Source of the DNA: Stenotrophomonas maltophilia
GTDB taxonomy: Bacteria; Pseudomonadota; Gammaproteobacteria; Xanthomonadales; Xanthomonadaceae
Direction of reading: 5' to 3'
Assembly (NCBI GenBank): GCA_002387845.1
Contig: DGLB01000013.1
Location: 1-64,000, forward strand
DNA: 64,000 bases
The position numbers and the translations under genes were made by a program. Below are positions 1 through 8,479 of this stretch, piece after piece. Position 1 is the stretch's first letter; each line of letters starts with the position of its first letter. Below the pieces are notes generated by a model. The model did not search any database. It saw nothing but the letters and a program-made list of their open reading frames with translations, and was not told the origin of the DNA.

Positions 1-2
1 CG

Positions 3-3000
3 CTGCTGGTGGCCTGGCCGCTGGGAGCCCTGCACGACAGCGGCAGCCTGGCCGCCGTCCTCGGCCTGAGCGTGGCGGTCAGCGCCGCGCTGCTGGGCGT
101 CTGGCGCACCTGGCCGCTGTGGAACGAGATTGAACGCAGCGACGGCAGCCTGTCACGGCACTGGCGCAGCCTGGCCGGTCGCGACCTCAGCGCGTGGCGC
201 GGCCTGCTGGTGGCGGGCGTGGTGGTGGCGCTGTGCGCGCTGATCGTGCTGCCGGCCTGGCCAGGGCTGGTGCCCGATGGCCTGCGCTGGCCGCTGGTGG
301 CGCTGTTGCTGGTGGCCTCGCCACTGGCGCACTTCGTGCTGCAGCGGGTGACGCCGGCTGACACGCTGGCCCCCAGTGCCACCCCGGTGCCGGCCCGCGA
401 CTTCTTCGACGCCGCCGCCGCGCAGGACAACCAGCCGCTGGAGCCGATGGCCCAGCATGAAACCGTGCCGGCGCTGTTCGATGCCGCGCGCAGCGGCCGC
501 GTTGACCGCGCGCTGCAACTGCTGACCGCCGGGGCCGACCCGCGTGCGCTGCCCGACCCCAGCTGGCGCGACCAACGCAGCCTGGTGGTGCTGGCGGCCG
601 TGTTACCCGACCTGCGCCTGCTGCGCGAGTTGATCGCGCGCGGTGCCGACCTCAACACCCCGCACAAGGGCATGACCCCGCTGCTGGCCGCCACCCGTGA
701 CAGCTGGCATGGCCGCCCCGAAGCGGTGATGACCCTGCTGGCCAACGGCGCTGATTCGCGTGCCGCCGACGCGGAAGGCAACACCCCGCTGCATCACGCT
801 GCACGCAGTTCCGACCCGGGCGTGGCCGCGCTGCTGCGCGATGCCGCCGCCGAAGTGGACGCGCTCAACCAGGAGGGCTGGTCGCCGTTGGCGGTGGCCT
901 GCCAGGTCGGCAACTGGCGCCTCGCCCGTTTCCTGCTGGAGCGCGGTGCGCGTACCGAACCCGTCGAGGGCACGCCGGTGCTGCTGGCTGCGGCCGGTAC
1001 CGAAGAAGACGACCCCGCCGGCGTGCAGCTGCTGCTCAAGCACAAGGCCCGTGCCGACGCGCGCGACCGCCAGCGCCGCAGTGCGCTGCACGAAGCCGCG
1101 CTGGCCGGCCACGTGGACATCATCGATGTGCTGCTCACGGCCGGGGCCAACCTGGAGGCACGTGATGCGCTGTCGCGCACGCCGTGGCTGGAAGCCGCCC
1201 GTGCCGGCCGCGCCGGGGTGATCGAACACCTGCTGCCGCACAAACCCGACCTGCATGCGGTCGACGTGGAAGGCCGCAACGCGGTGCTGCTGGCCTGCAT
1301 GGCCGAAGGCGCATCGCCGCTGCTGGTGCGCCGCCTGCTGGAACTGGGCATCGCCGCCGACGTGACCGACCCGCAGGGCCGCCGCGCGGTGGATATTGCC
1401 GCCGCCGCCGGACGCTGGGCGATCGTGTCGCTGCTGGACCGCAGCTATCCGCTGCCGGCTGCGGTGAGCGATGGCCTGGGCTCCGCTGCGGCCGACGCCG
1501 AAACCCCGGATGCGCCGCTGCTGCCCGACCGTCCGCCGTTGGACCTGCTGCGCGAAGCACTGGGCTTCGGCAACTACGACGGCATGACCGCGCTGGCACG
1601 GTTGTGCAGTGCCGACGAACTGGGCGCGCTGCTGCACGAACCCGAACTGGCGCTGGACCCGCAGGCGGTGGAGTGGCTGCTGGCGCAAGGGGCCACGCCG
1701 GATGTCCTGGATGCCTGCGGTGACACCCCGATGTTCGCCCTGCTGTCGCGCGGCATCGATGCCGTACCCGCGCTGCAGACTTTGCTGCGTCGCGGGGTTT
1801 CGCCCGCGGGCGCAGGCGGTCTGTCGCGGCTGCTGGCCGCTTGCGCGCAGCATGACCATGCATCGCGCGGGCTGGAACAGCTGGCATTGGAGCTGCTGGA
1901 GCGCGGGGCCGATCCGTTCGCGCCGTCGCCGGCGGGCGACCCGCCGTTGTCCCTGGCGGTGCGCTTGGGCTGGCTGCGCCTGCAGCAGGCCCTGCTGAAC
2001 CTGGGTGTCGATCGCGAAGCCCGCGACAGCCATGGCATGACCGCGTTGCACCTGGCCACGGCGCTGGCCCGCGAAGGCTCGCTCAAGATGCTGGTGCAGC
2101 ACGGCGCTTCGCCCGAAGCCCGTGCCGCCGACGGCCAGACCCCACTGGGCGTGGCCTTGTCGATCGGCCGCCGCGACCTTGCCGACTGGCTCGACTGGCG
2201 CGTCTGGCCGCTGCCACGCCGTGCGCTGCGCGACGCCGACCTGCCGTCGGCCGCCATGGTCGGCGACGCCGATGCGGTGCGTCGCCTGATCGATCTGGGC
2301 TTTGCGGTGGATGCCGTCGATGCACAAGGCTGCACCGCGCTGCTGCGCGCCGCCGGTGGCGGACATCTGGCCGTGGTCGATCTGTTGCTGGCGCGGGGGG
2401 CCAATCCGCAGCACGCCGCGGTCAGCGGGGCCACCCCGCTGTCGGCCGCGGTCAGCATGCGCCAGACCGATATCGTGTCGGCACTGCTCGATGCCGGGGC
2501 CGAACTGGAATACCGCCTGCCGGGCGGTGTCACCGTGCTGATGCTGGCGTCCGCGCTCGGCCTGCCGGACATTGCCGCGCGCCTGCTTACCGCCGGTGCC
2601 AACGTGCATGCCGGCGATGCGCAGCAGCTTGGCCCGCTGCATTGCGCCGCCCTGTATGGCTTCAGCGCCCGCGACCGTTCGCGCCTGCTCGCGCTGCTGG
2701 ACACGCTGCTGCTGTCTGGTGCCGAACCGGACCAGCCGGCGGCAGGTTCGGTCACGCCGTTGCTGCTGCTGCTGGGCGCACGCGCCGAACCGGGCACCGC
2801 CTGCGACGAGCAGGTGGTGCTGGCGGCGGTGGAGCGCCTGCTCGACGAAGATGTGTCGCTGGAAGCGCGCGACCCGCGCGGTTTCGGTCCGCTGCACCTG
2901 GCTGCGCTGCACGGCCTGCCGCTGCTGGTACAGCGCCTGCTGCGCGCCGGGGCCGACCCGGATGTGCGCGATGCACTGAACCGCAGCCCGCGCGAGATCG

Positions 3001-3095
3001 CGGTGATGCGCGGCTTCATCGACGTTGCCGGTGAGTTCGAGCCGCGTGTACCGGGGGTTTCGTCGATGGCCCGGTTCCTGCGCGACAACGGTTGA
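3..3095 (+). CDS. Large ankyrin-repeat membrane protein (5' partial)
   Basis: The reading frame is already open at the left edge, so the true start lies upstream. The visible 1030 or so residues begin with hydrophobic stretches (about residues 10-35, then 60-110) that look like two or three membrane segments. About 900 residues follow, with many ankyrin repeats of the TPLHxAA...LLxxGADP type, spread almost to the C-terminus. Ankyrin arrays bind other proteins. The membrane anchor suggests a long scaffold displayed from the inner membrane, but no partner or reaction can be named. It converges on the kinase-like gene about 50 bp downstream. Several long antisense frames here are by-products of the high GC. 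Confidence 0.9.
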   Translation: MLVAWPLGALHDSGSLAAVLGLSVAVSAALLGVWRTWPLWNEIERSDGSLSRHWRSLAGRDLSAWRGLLVAGVVVALCALIVLPAWPGLVPDGLRWPLVALLLVASPLAHFVLQRVTPADTLAPSATPVPARDFFDAAAAQDNQPLEPMAQHETVPALFDAARSGRVDRALQLLTAGADPRALPDPSWRDQRSLVVLAAVLPDLRLLRELIARGADLNTPHKGMTPLLAATRDSWHGRPEAVMTLLANGADSRAADAEGNTPLHHAARSSDPGVAALLRDAAAEVDALNQEGWSPLAVACQVGNWRLARFLLERGARTEPVEGTPVLLAAAGTEEDDPAGVQLLLKHKARADARDRQRRSALHEAALAGHVDIIDVLLTAGANLEARDALSRTPWLEAARAGRAGVIEHLLPHKPDLHAVDVEGRNAVLLACMAEGASPLLVRRLLELGIAADVTDPQGRRAVDIAAAAGRWAIVSLLDRSYPLPAAVSDGLGSAAADAETPDAPLLPDRPPLDLLREALGFGNYDGMTALARLCSADELGALLHEPELALDPQAVEWLLAQGATPDVLDACGDTPMFALLSRGIDAVPALQTLLRRGVSPAGAGGLSRLLAACAQHDHASRGLEQLALELLERGADPFAPSPAGDPPLSLAVRLGWLRLQQALLNLGVDREARDSHGMTALHLATALAREGSLKMLVQHGASPEARAADGQTPLGVALSIGRRDLADWLDWRVWPLPRRALRDADLPSAAMVGDADAVRRLIDLGFAVDAVDAQGCTALLRAAGGGHLAVVDLLLARGANPQHAAVSGATPLSAAVSMRQTDIVSALLDAGAELEYRLPGGVTVLMLASALGLPDIAARLLTAGANVHAGDAQQLGPLHCAALYGFSARDRSRLLALLDTLLLSGAEPDQPAAGSVTPLLLLLGARAEPGTACDEQVVLAAVERLLDEDVSLEARDPRGFGPLHLAALHGLPLLVQRLLRAGADPDVRDALNRSPREIAVMRGFIDVAGEFEPRVPGVSSMARFLRDNG

Positions 3096-3147
3096 CGCGC
3101 ATCGCGCGTCACCACGCATGGCTACGTGCGCAGGACGATGGCGTTGT

Positions 3148-4380
3148 TCATTCTGCGAAGCGCAGCATGGGTGCCAGCGTAAAGTGCGCCGCATGCTTGG
3201 ACACCAAGGTCGCCGGGTCGGTCAGTAGTTGGCGGACGTCCGCCCTGTGTCCGGGTTGCACGTGCGCCTCGATCCACGGCTCGAACAGCTCCGCGTTACC
3301 GTTGTGCATCGCACCCGGGTGAACATCCAGCGCCGGAATCTGACGATGCTCGCACAGCGCCGCGCGCTGCAGGTCCGACCCGGATGGAGCCGTGGCCGCC
3401 ACCATCATCAGCAGCAGCGCGTACAGATCAAGGGCATTGGCCGCCACGCTGCGCCCTGTGTCAGGGCCCGCGTACAGATTCCGCATCAGCGCGTCGGTCT
3501 GGCACTCGCGGGTGCCGCGCGCGTGCTCCGGCCTCAGCTGCAGCAGTTCATCGCCAAACAGCACGTCGTCCTCGAAGTCGACCAGACGCGCTGACGGCAG
3601 CGGGCCGGGCGGCAACGGTTCGCCGGCTGGGAGCTGTATGCAGGTGTTTTCCAGTTTGATATCGCGCACGAATGCACCGCCGCGCACCGGCAGCGCATGC
3701 AGGCGATCCACATCCCGTACCAGCGCCTGGAACACGATCATCGGCAGCTGCCCGCCCTGGGCGAGGTAATCGAACAGCGTGGTGCCGGCGTTGCGCGCGA
3801 TGATCAGCTGTCCGTTGATGACCGTGCTGAACACCAGCGACGCAATGCCGCGCAACGGATCCAGACGTTGTTCATCGCGAGGCGCGAAGCTGCCAGCAGC
3901 CACCGGGCACAGTGCGATGAAGCGGGCGTCGCGCACCAGCTCCTCCTTGAATCGACCTCGCGCGGTGGCAGCCTTCCCGGCGTCGCCCACTGCGGCGATC
4001 GGGTAGCGCAGGGTCGGACGCCGGGCGGGCGAGCAGAAGAACACCCACTTGTCGCGTTCCTGCATGCGGCACGGGTAGGTATCTGTGTTCTCGGGTTCAT
4101 AGACCAGCGTCCGGAAGTCGGGGTGCGTGCTGCGGACCTCCTCGAAATGCCTCTGCTGGTCGGTGTTGGCCACGTACTTCAGGTGCGCCTTCCAGCCGCG
4201 TTCGATGACCCGCGCATTGGCTCTGGCCCAGTCCGGATGCAGGGTATCGGCGTGGAAGCTTCCGACGCTGTGCGGGGCGTGGGGCCGGAGGTTGTTGTTC
4301 TCGTCGGCTGATGCGTCCCGTGGCCTCGGTGTGCCTTGCTGCACGGCGGTTGCTGGGGTTGGTCCGACGCTAAGGAACAT
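3148..4380 (-). CDS. Kinase-like protein with RDxKxxN catalytic loop, candidate effector partner
   Basis: I do not recognise the family by name. Counting from a possible GTG at 4422, residues 253-259 read RDIKLEN, matching the protein kinase catalytic loop (HRDxKxxN with His replaced by Val). Twenty-odd residues later comes VDFED at 281-285, in the place of the metal-binding DFG. The first 60 residues are Pro/Ala/Asn-rich and look disordered. I chose the ATG at 4380 because GGAG lies about 9 nt upstream; the GTG at 4422 overlaps the stop of the preceding toxin gene and has a poor ribosome site. Either way it is tightly coupled to that gene, which suggests a joint function as second effector, modifier or immunity factor. 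Kinase fold is inference from the two motifs. Confidence 0.72.
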   Translation of the reverse strand: MFLSVGPTPATAVQQGTPRPRDASADENNNLRPHAPHSVGSFHADTLHPDWARANARVIERGWKAHLKYVANTDQQRHFEEVRSTHPDFRTLVYEPENTDTYPCRMQERDKWVFFCSPARRPTLRYPIAAVGDAGKAATARGRFKEELVRDARFIALCPVAAGSFAPRDEQRLDPLRGIASLVFSTVINGQLIIARNAGTTLFDYLAQGGQLPMIVFQALVRDVDRLHALPVRGGAFVRDIKLENTCIQLPAGEPLPPGPLPSARLVDFEDDVLFGDELLQLRPEHARGTRECQTDALMRNLYAGPDTGRSVAANALDLYALLLMMVAATAPSGSDLQRAALCEHRQIPALDVHPGAMHNGNAELFEPWIEAHVQPGHRADVRQLLTDPATLVSKHAAHFTLAPMLRFAE

Positions 4381-4415
4381 TGACTGGGTCTCCAGGAGCT
4401 GGGTGATGGGCTGGG

Positions 4416-7400
4416 TTACCACGGGACGAGCTCGCTGCCGTCCACCGGTTTCACCAGGACCGATGGCTCATCTTTCGCACCGCGCAGCGCGATCCAGCCA
4501 CTGCCAGGCGAGCCCACGGTCCAGACAGCGCTGTGCGTTCCGGTGTACCGGGCCAGCACGGTGTTCGGCGGAAGGTGTTCGGTTTTCATCTCGATCACGC
4601 ACTCGAGCTTGTCGGTCCTGGCTCCGTGCGAACTCCTCCCGAACAGCCGGGGCTCAAGTTGCGTACGACCCAGCGCGGGTACCAGCGGGGTGACGTAGAC
4701 GATCCGAGGCATCGGACCCTTGCCGACCTGACCCATGGGATCGACGTTGCTGGGATCGATGCCGCCGTCGCTCATGATCTTTTTGTAGTTTTCCCGCGTG
4801 GTGTAGTGGAAAAGAGAGGGCGGCCATTGCTCGCGGGGCACTTCCTCGAATGGGAAATCGGATCGAGGTGGCAACGCGCCACCGGCGTCCTGGAGCGGCT
4901 GCGACAGGCGCTGCTTGCTGGATGAGCCGCCTGCCGGTTCGCTTGAGAGCCGCTTGGTCGGGCTGCCGAGGTTGCTGCCGGGTGCGGGTTGCAGCGCCGT
5001 GGAGGATCCCGGCCGGCCGCTTTCCACCAGTGCCATCGCCCGCCCGTGCATCGCACGATAGGGAAGGGTGGCCTGCTTCAGGCCCACGGTACTCAAACTG
5101 CGCAGCATGCTGGTGACCGCACTGGAATCGCGTTGGCTGAGCAGGTAGGCGACGTACTGCACGCGTTCGGCATCGCTCAGCCCCGACAGCTCGGGTACGC
5201 CGTTCATGTACTGCCACCAGGTTTCCCGGTTCCGGTTGATGTCGAACGCGTAAGGGCCGCTGTAGGCCCCCTTCAACGCGGTCAGCTCTTCCTTCAACCG
5301 GTCCAGCTCGCGCACTTCCATGCGTCGCAGGTCGCGTTCGTCGGGCAGGCTGAGTTGGCGCGCCGGCGGCCGCGCCAACGCGCCGGCGCGCTCCTGCAAC
5401 TGGTTCAGCTGATCCCATTTCGGCGGACTGTCCGGACCGGCGAGCACGCCAAACGTCTTGCCGTCACGGCGACCTTCCAGCCGCACGATGCGCGAGAACG
5501 GCAGCTTGCGGCCGGTAATGTCCTTGCCCCGCTGCAGGCTCTGCCCGGCCTTGACCGTGGGTGTGCTGGCATCGAACCAGCGGCCCGGCTTCAGCAGCAG
5601 CTTCAGCTGTCCCAACAGCCTGCCCAGCGGCAGCGGACTGGTCAGATCGTCAATCAGCAATGCCACGTCGAAGCCGAACGACAGCGACGCCCACCAGTCG
5701 ACCTCGGCCGTCGTGGTGGCGGCGGACGCGCCATCGCGGATCATGGTGTGCGACATGTACTCATACGCTTCGTGCAGAAAGTTGCCCCGGATGCGCTCCA
5801 GCTGCACCTTCTCTGCGGTGAAACGGCTGGGGTGGCGTGGCATCCGGCTTTTGACCGGGTCGTCGCCGAAGGCCAGCCCGTCCGCGCGCTGCTGGTCCTC
5901 GTGCGACATGCGCCCTTTCAGGTAGCCATATCCCGCATCGGTACGCCAGTAGGGATCCGACCTGGCCTGATCGACGTCGTCGTACACGCGGATGACCTTC
6001 CCGTCCGGCGCGCCTGGCGTGATCACCACCACGGCACTGACGCCACGCTCCGGCGCGTCCATTTCCACGACCCATACGCCGTTGACCCGACACGCCGCTG
6101 TATCGCCGAGCAGCGTACCCAACGCCGAATCGGCGTAGCCGATCCTGAGTGCATGAACATGGGGCGTGTAGGTGTCCAGCATCGGCCGCGTGCGCTCGTC
6201 CGGATACTGCAGCACATGCTCGAGCATGCGCGACACCAGGTCGTGCCCATGGATCGGATCCAGGTAGGTGTAGTAGTTGCTGGGGAATGTGGAGCCTTCC
6301 AGTCGCGCCGCCTGCAACGCCGCTTCAAGCAGCAGGCCGTTGCTGTGCACCCAGGCCTGCCGCAACGGGGCGGCAAGCGGCGACAGCGGCCACAGCAGGG
6401 TATCGCGCAGGTAGTCGGGGTAGGTGCTGCCCACATCCAGTGTTCGAACCAGGTCGACGACCTCGGCAATCTCCTTTTCGCCCAGCGCCCGCGTGCTGCC
6501 ATTGACGGTGCTTTCCATCGACACGTCATGGTCCGGGCCCAGCAGCCAGCGCTGCGCGATGTTGCCGATCGCGAACTCGACCAGCGATACCGTGCGCGCT
6601 GTCAGCATCGGCGCAATGCCGCCCGGGGGGACCGGCCACACGACCGGGGCGTCCAGGAAGCCACCCGGCAGTTCCGGGTCCGGCCAGCGGCGTTCGGTGA
6701 CCGTTACGTTCACCGTGGCGGGGTCGAGGCCCTGGCCAGGACCGGTGCGGTTCAACGCCTTGGCCAGCGCGTCGTGGGTGTAGGTCTGCAGCGAGTCCAC
6801 CTGCGCCATCAGGCTGATCCACACGTCTTCCCACGCGCTGTGCAGATCACTCAGCGTCTGCAGGTAGCTGCGCTCCCCCAGCGGCGCGTCCTTCAGCCAC
6901 TGCGGAAGCTGGGCTTCGATCGCGTCGATCTCCTTCCTGATCAACAGCTCATCGGCGCTCGGCGGTGGTGGGGTGCTGTTGATCGCCGGTGCCAGCGGTT
7001 GCAGCGGCGCAGCATCGACACCCGAGGCACGCGGAGTGGAAAGGCCCTGCAGCGACGGACGCGCGCCCAGCGGCGTGAGCCGCCCGGGTGAACGCAGGTC
7101 GTCCGGCAGCGCGAACAGGTCCGATGCATCGGCATTGGATGCACCGCCGGTGCTGTTGCGCGGCACCGGCGGTGCGGACGTGGATCGTCGGAGAGTGGAG
7201 GACGGCGCAGACACCGCGGACGGCGTGGACAATTGCCAGGCCATCATCTGGTGCATCCTGTCCGTGTAGTACGCCTTGCGCGATGCCTGTTCCTGCAGAT
7301 GCTGGTCCAACGCGCCAATACGTTTCCTGACCAGGCCCGGCGGCGTGACTGCCGCTGCCACCCGCGGCAACCCGGCGCGCGGCTGCACCACTGGACCGTG

Positions 7401-8357
7401 AGCGGCGTAATGCGGCATCCACGCGCTTCCCGACCACCACGCCCCGAGTGACAGTGTGCGGTCGGCGGCTGCCAGCGGATCTTCCCCGCAGTACAGGTTC
7501 AACAACCCCACCACGGCGTCCGCCACGCCGCCCGGCGCGGCAGCGGGTGACCGATGCGTGTCACGTTCGGCTTCCAGCGTGCTCAGTACCTCTGTGGCCG
7601 GGCGCGCCGGCCGCTGCGCCTGGATGTCGCGGACGCGCAGCGCGGCATCGGCCAGCGACCAGCCCGCGCTGTCGCCGCGCCACAGCGCGTACAGCGCGCG
7701 CTGCTGCTTGCCGGACCACGTGGGCAGCAAGGTGTGCAACAGTGCGGCAGCGGCCTGTCCTTCGTTCATCTCCGCTACCGGAGGCAGACTGCGCAGCTGC
7801 GATGCGATCGCCTCCAGGTCGCGGGCGTCATCCAGCGCACGCAGCTTCAGCGCGCCGTCGTGCGCGTGGCGGGGGCGGCTCAACACCGTCGTCCATTGCG
7901 CCAGGCTGCGCGACAGGCCGTATTCGCGCAGCAGCGGCAGCAAGCGCTGGCCTTCCGCGTTGCGGATGGTGAACAACGCATGCAGCATCAGCACCAGCGC
8001 GTGCGGGGCCAGTGAACCGTCATCAGCAAACAGCGCCGTATGCGCGCGTCCCCACGGCAGGTGGGCGAGGGCCAGCAGGGGCACGACCTCGTCGCCTGGC
8101 AGGTCGCCGCGCAGCAGCCCGGCCAACGCGTCCTGCACGCGGGTGTGGTCCTGCAGGGGCGAGCGCAGCAGGGCATGCGCCCGCACGTAATCCGGGTCCG
8201 GCTCAGGCGCGGGCGCGCGCGCGGCGGACTGGTTGCGGATCGACTGCGGTGCGGGCAGCGACGCGCACCGCAGTGGGCGCGGCGGCGCAGCAGGGTGTTG
8301 TGTGGAGGAGGCGCGCGGCAGCAGCCGCGGCAGCGAGGGGCCGGTCAGGACGGGCAT
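4416..8357 (-). CDS. Candidate polymorphic toxin/effector with HYD1-like ADP-ribosyltransferase C-terminus
   Basis: A 1313-aa protein without a visible signal peptide. Its N-terminal 50 residues and a stretch around 385-470 are Pro/Ser/Ala-rich and look disordered. The central part (about 480-950) resembles the DUF6543/dermonecrotic-toxin-associated regions of large pseudomonad toxins. The last 145 residues contain LFHYTTRENYKKIMSDGGI (about 1182-1200), which resembles the LYHYTS...GI.PS signature of HYD1-type ADP-ribosyltransferases, followed by a basic/Tyr-containing core. Family knowledge would make it a secreted toxin acting on NAD and a host or competitor target. It has no Rhs, VgrG or PAAR part, so the secretion route is unknown. 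The kinase-like gene follows directly. Neighbouring core genes imply a fixed rather than phage-borne locus. Confidence 0.75.
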   Translation of the reverse strand: MPVLTGPSLPRLLPRASSTQHPAAPPRPLRCASLPAPQSIRNQSAARAPAPEPDPDYVRAHALLRSPLQDHTRVQDALAGLLRGDLPGDEVVPLLALAHLPWGRAHTALFADDGSLAPHALVLMLHALFTIRNAEGQRLLPLLREYGLSRSLAQWTTVLSRPRHAHDGALKLRALDDARDLEAIASQLRSLPPVAEMNEGQAAAALLHTLLPTWSGKQQRALYALWRGDSAGWSLADAALRVRDIQAQRPARPATEVLSTLEAERDTHRSPAAAPGGVADAVVGLLNLYCGEDPLAAADRTLSLGAWWSGSAWMPHYAAHGPVVQPRAGLPRVAAAVTPPGLVRKRIGALDQHLQEQASRKAYYTDRMHQMMAWQLSTPSAVSAPSSTLRRSTSAPPVPRNSTGGASNADASDLFALPDDLRSPGRLTPLGARPSLQGLSTPRASGVDAAPLQPLAPAINSTPPPPSADELLIRKEIDAIEAQLPQWLKDAPLGERSYLQTLSDLHSAWEDVWISLMAQVDSLQTYTHDALAKALNRTGPGQGLDPATVNVTVTERRWPDPELPGGFLDAPVVWPVPPGGIAPMLTARTVSLVEFAIGNIAQRWLLGPDHDVSMESTVNGSTRALGEKEIAEVVDLVRTLDVGSTYPDYLRDTLLWPLSPLAAPLRQAWVHSNGLLLEAALQAARLEGSTFPSNYYTYLDPIHGHDLVSRMLEHVLQYPDERTRPMLDTYTPHVHALRIGYADSALGTLLGDTAACRVNGVWVVEMDAPERGVSAVVVITPGAPDGKVIRVYDDVDQARSDPYWRTDAGYGYLKGRMSHEDQQRADGLAFGDDPVKSRMPRHPSRFTAEKVQLERIRGNFLHEAYEYMSHTMIRDGASAATTTAEVDWWASLSFGFDVALLIDDLTSPLPLGRLLGQLKLLLKPGRWFDASTPTVKAGQSLQRGKDITGRKLPFSRIVRLEGRRDGKTFGVLAGPDSPPKWDQLNQLQERAGALARPPARQLSLPDERDLRRMEVRELDRLKEELTALKGAYSGPYAFDINRNRETWWQYMNGVPELSGLSDAERVQYVAYLLSQRDSSAVTSMLRSLSTVGLKQATLPYRAMHGRAMALVESGRPGSSTALQPAPGSNLGSPTKRLSSEPAGGSSSKQRLSQPLQDAGGALPPRSDFPFEEVPREQWPPSLFHYTTRENYKKIMSDGGIDPSNVDPMGQVGKGPMPRIVYVTPLVPALGRTQLEPRLFGRSSHGARTDKLECVIEMKTEHLPPNTVLARYTGTHSAVWTVGSPGSGWIALRGAKDEPSVLVKPVDGSELVPW

Positions 8358-8479
8358 CAGAGGGAGCGCTCACGGTGGGGGAGTGGCCGCGCGAGTCTGT
8401 GATGCTGTTCCTGGAACAAGTTGCAGAAATCTCGCATCTGCAACGGTTGCCACCGTGCAGGCCCTGCCTGGCCTGCGTT

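Noticed and set aside
603..3194. Long 863-codon open frame antisense to the ankyrin gene
   Set aside because: Gln/Arg/His-rich antisense product of a GC-rich repetitive gene, with no domain or ribosome site.
4989..7091. 700-codon frame antisense to the 1313-aa toxin
   Set aside because: Shadow frame; low-complexity Arg/Gln/Val composition.
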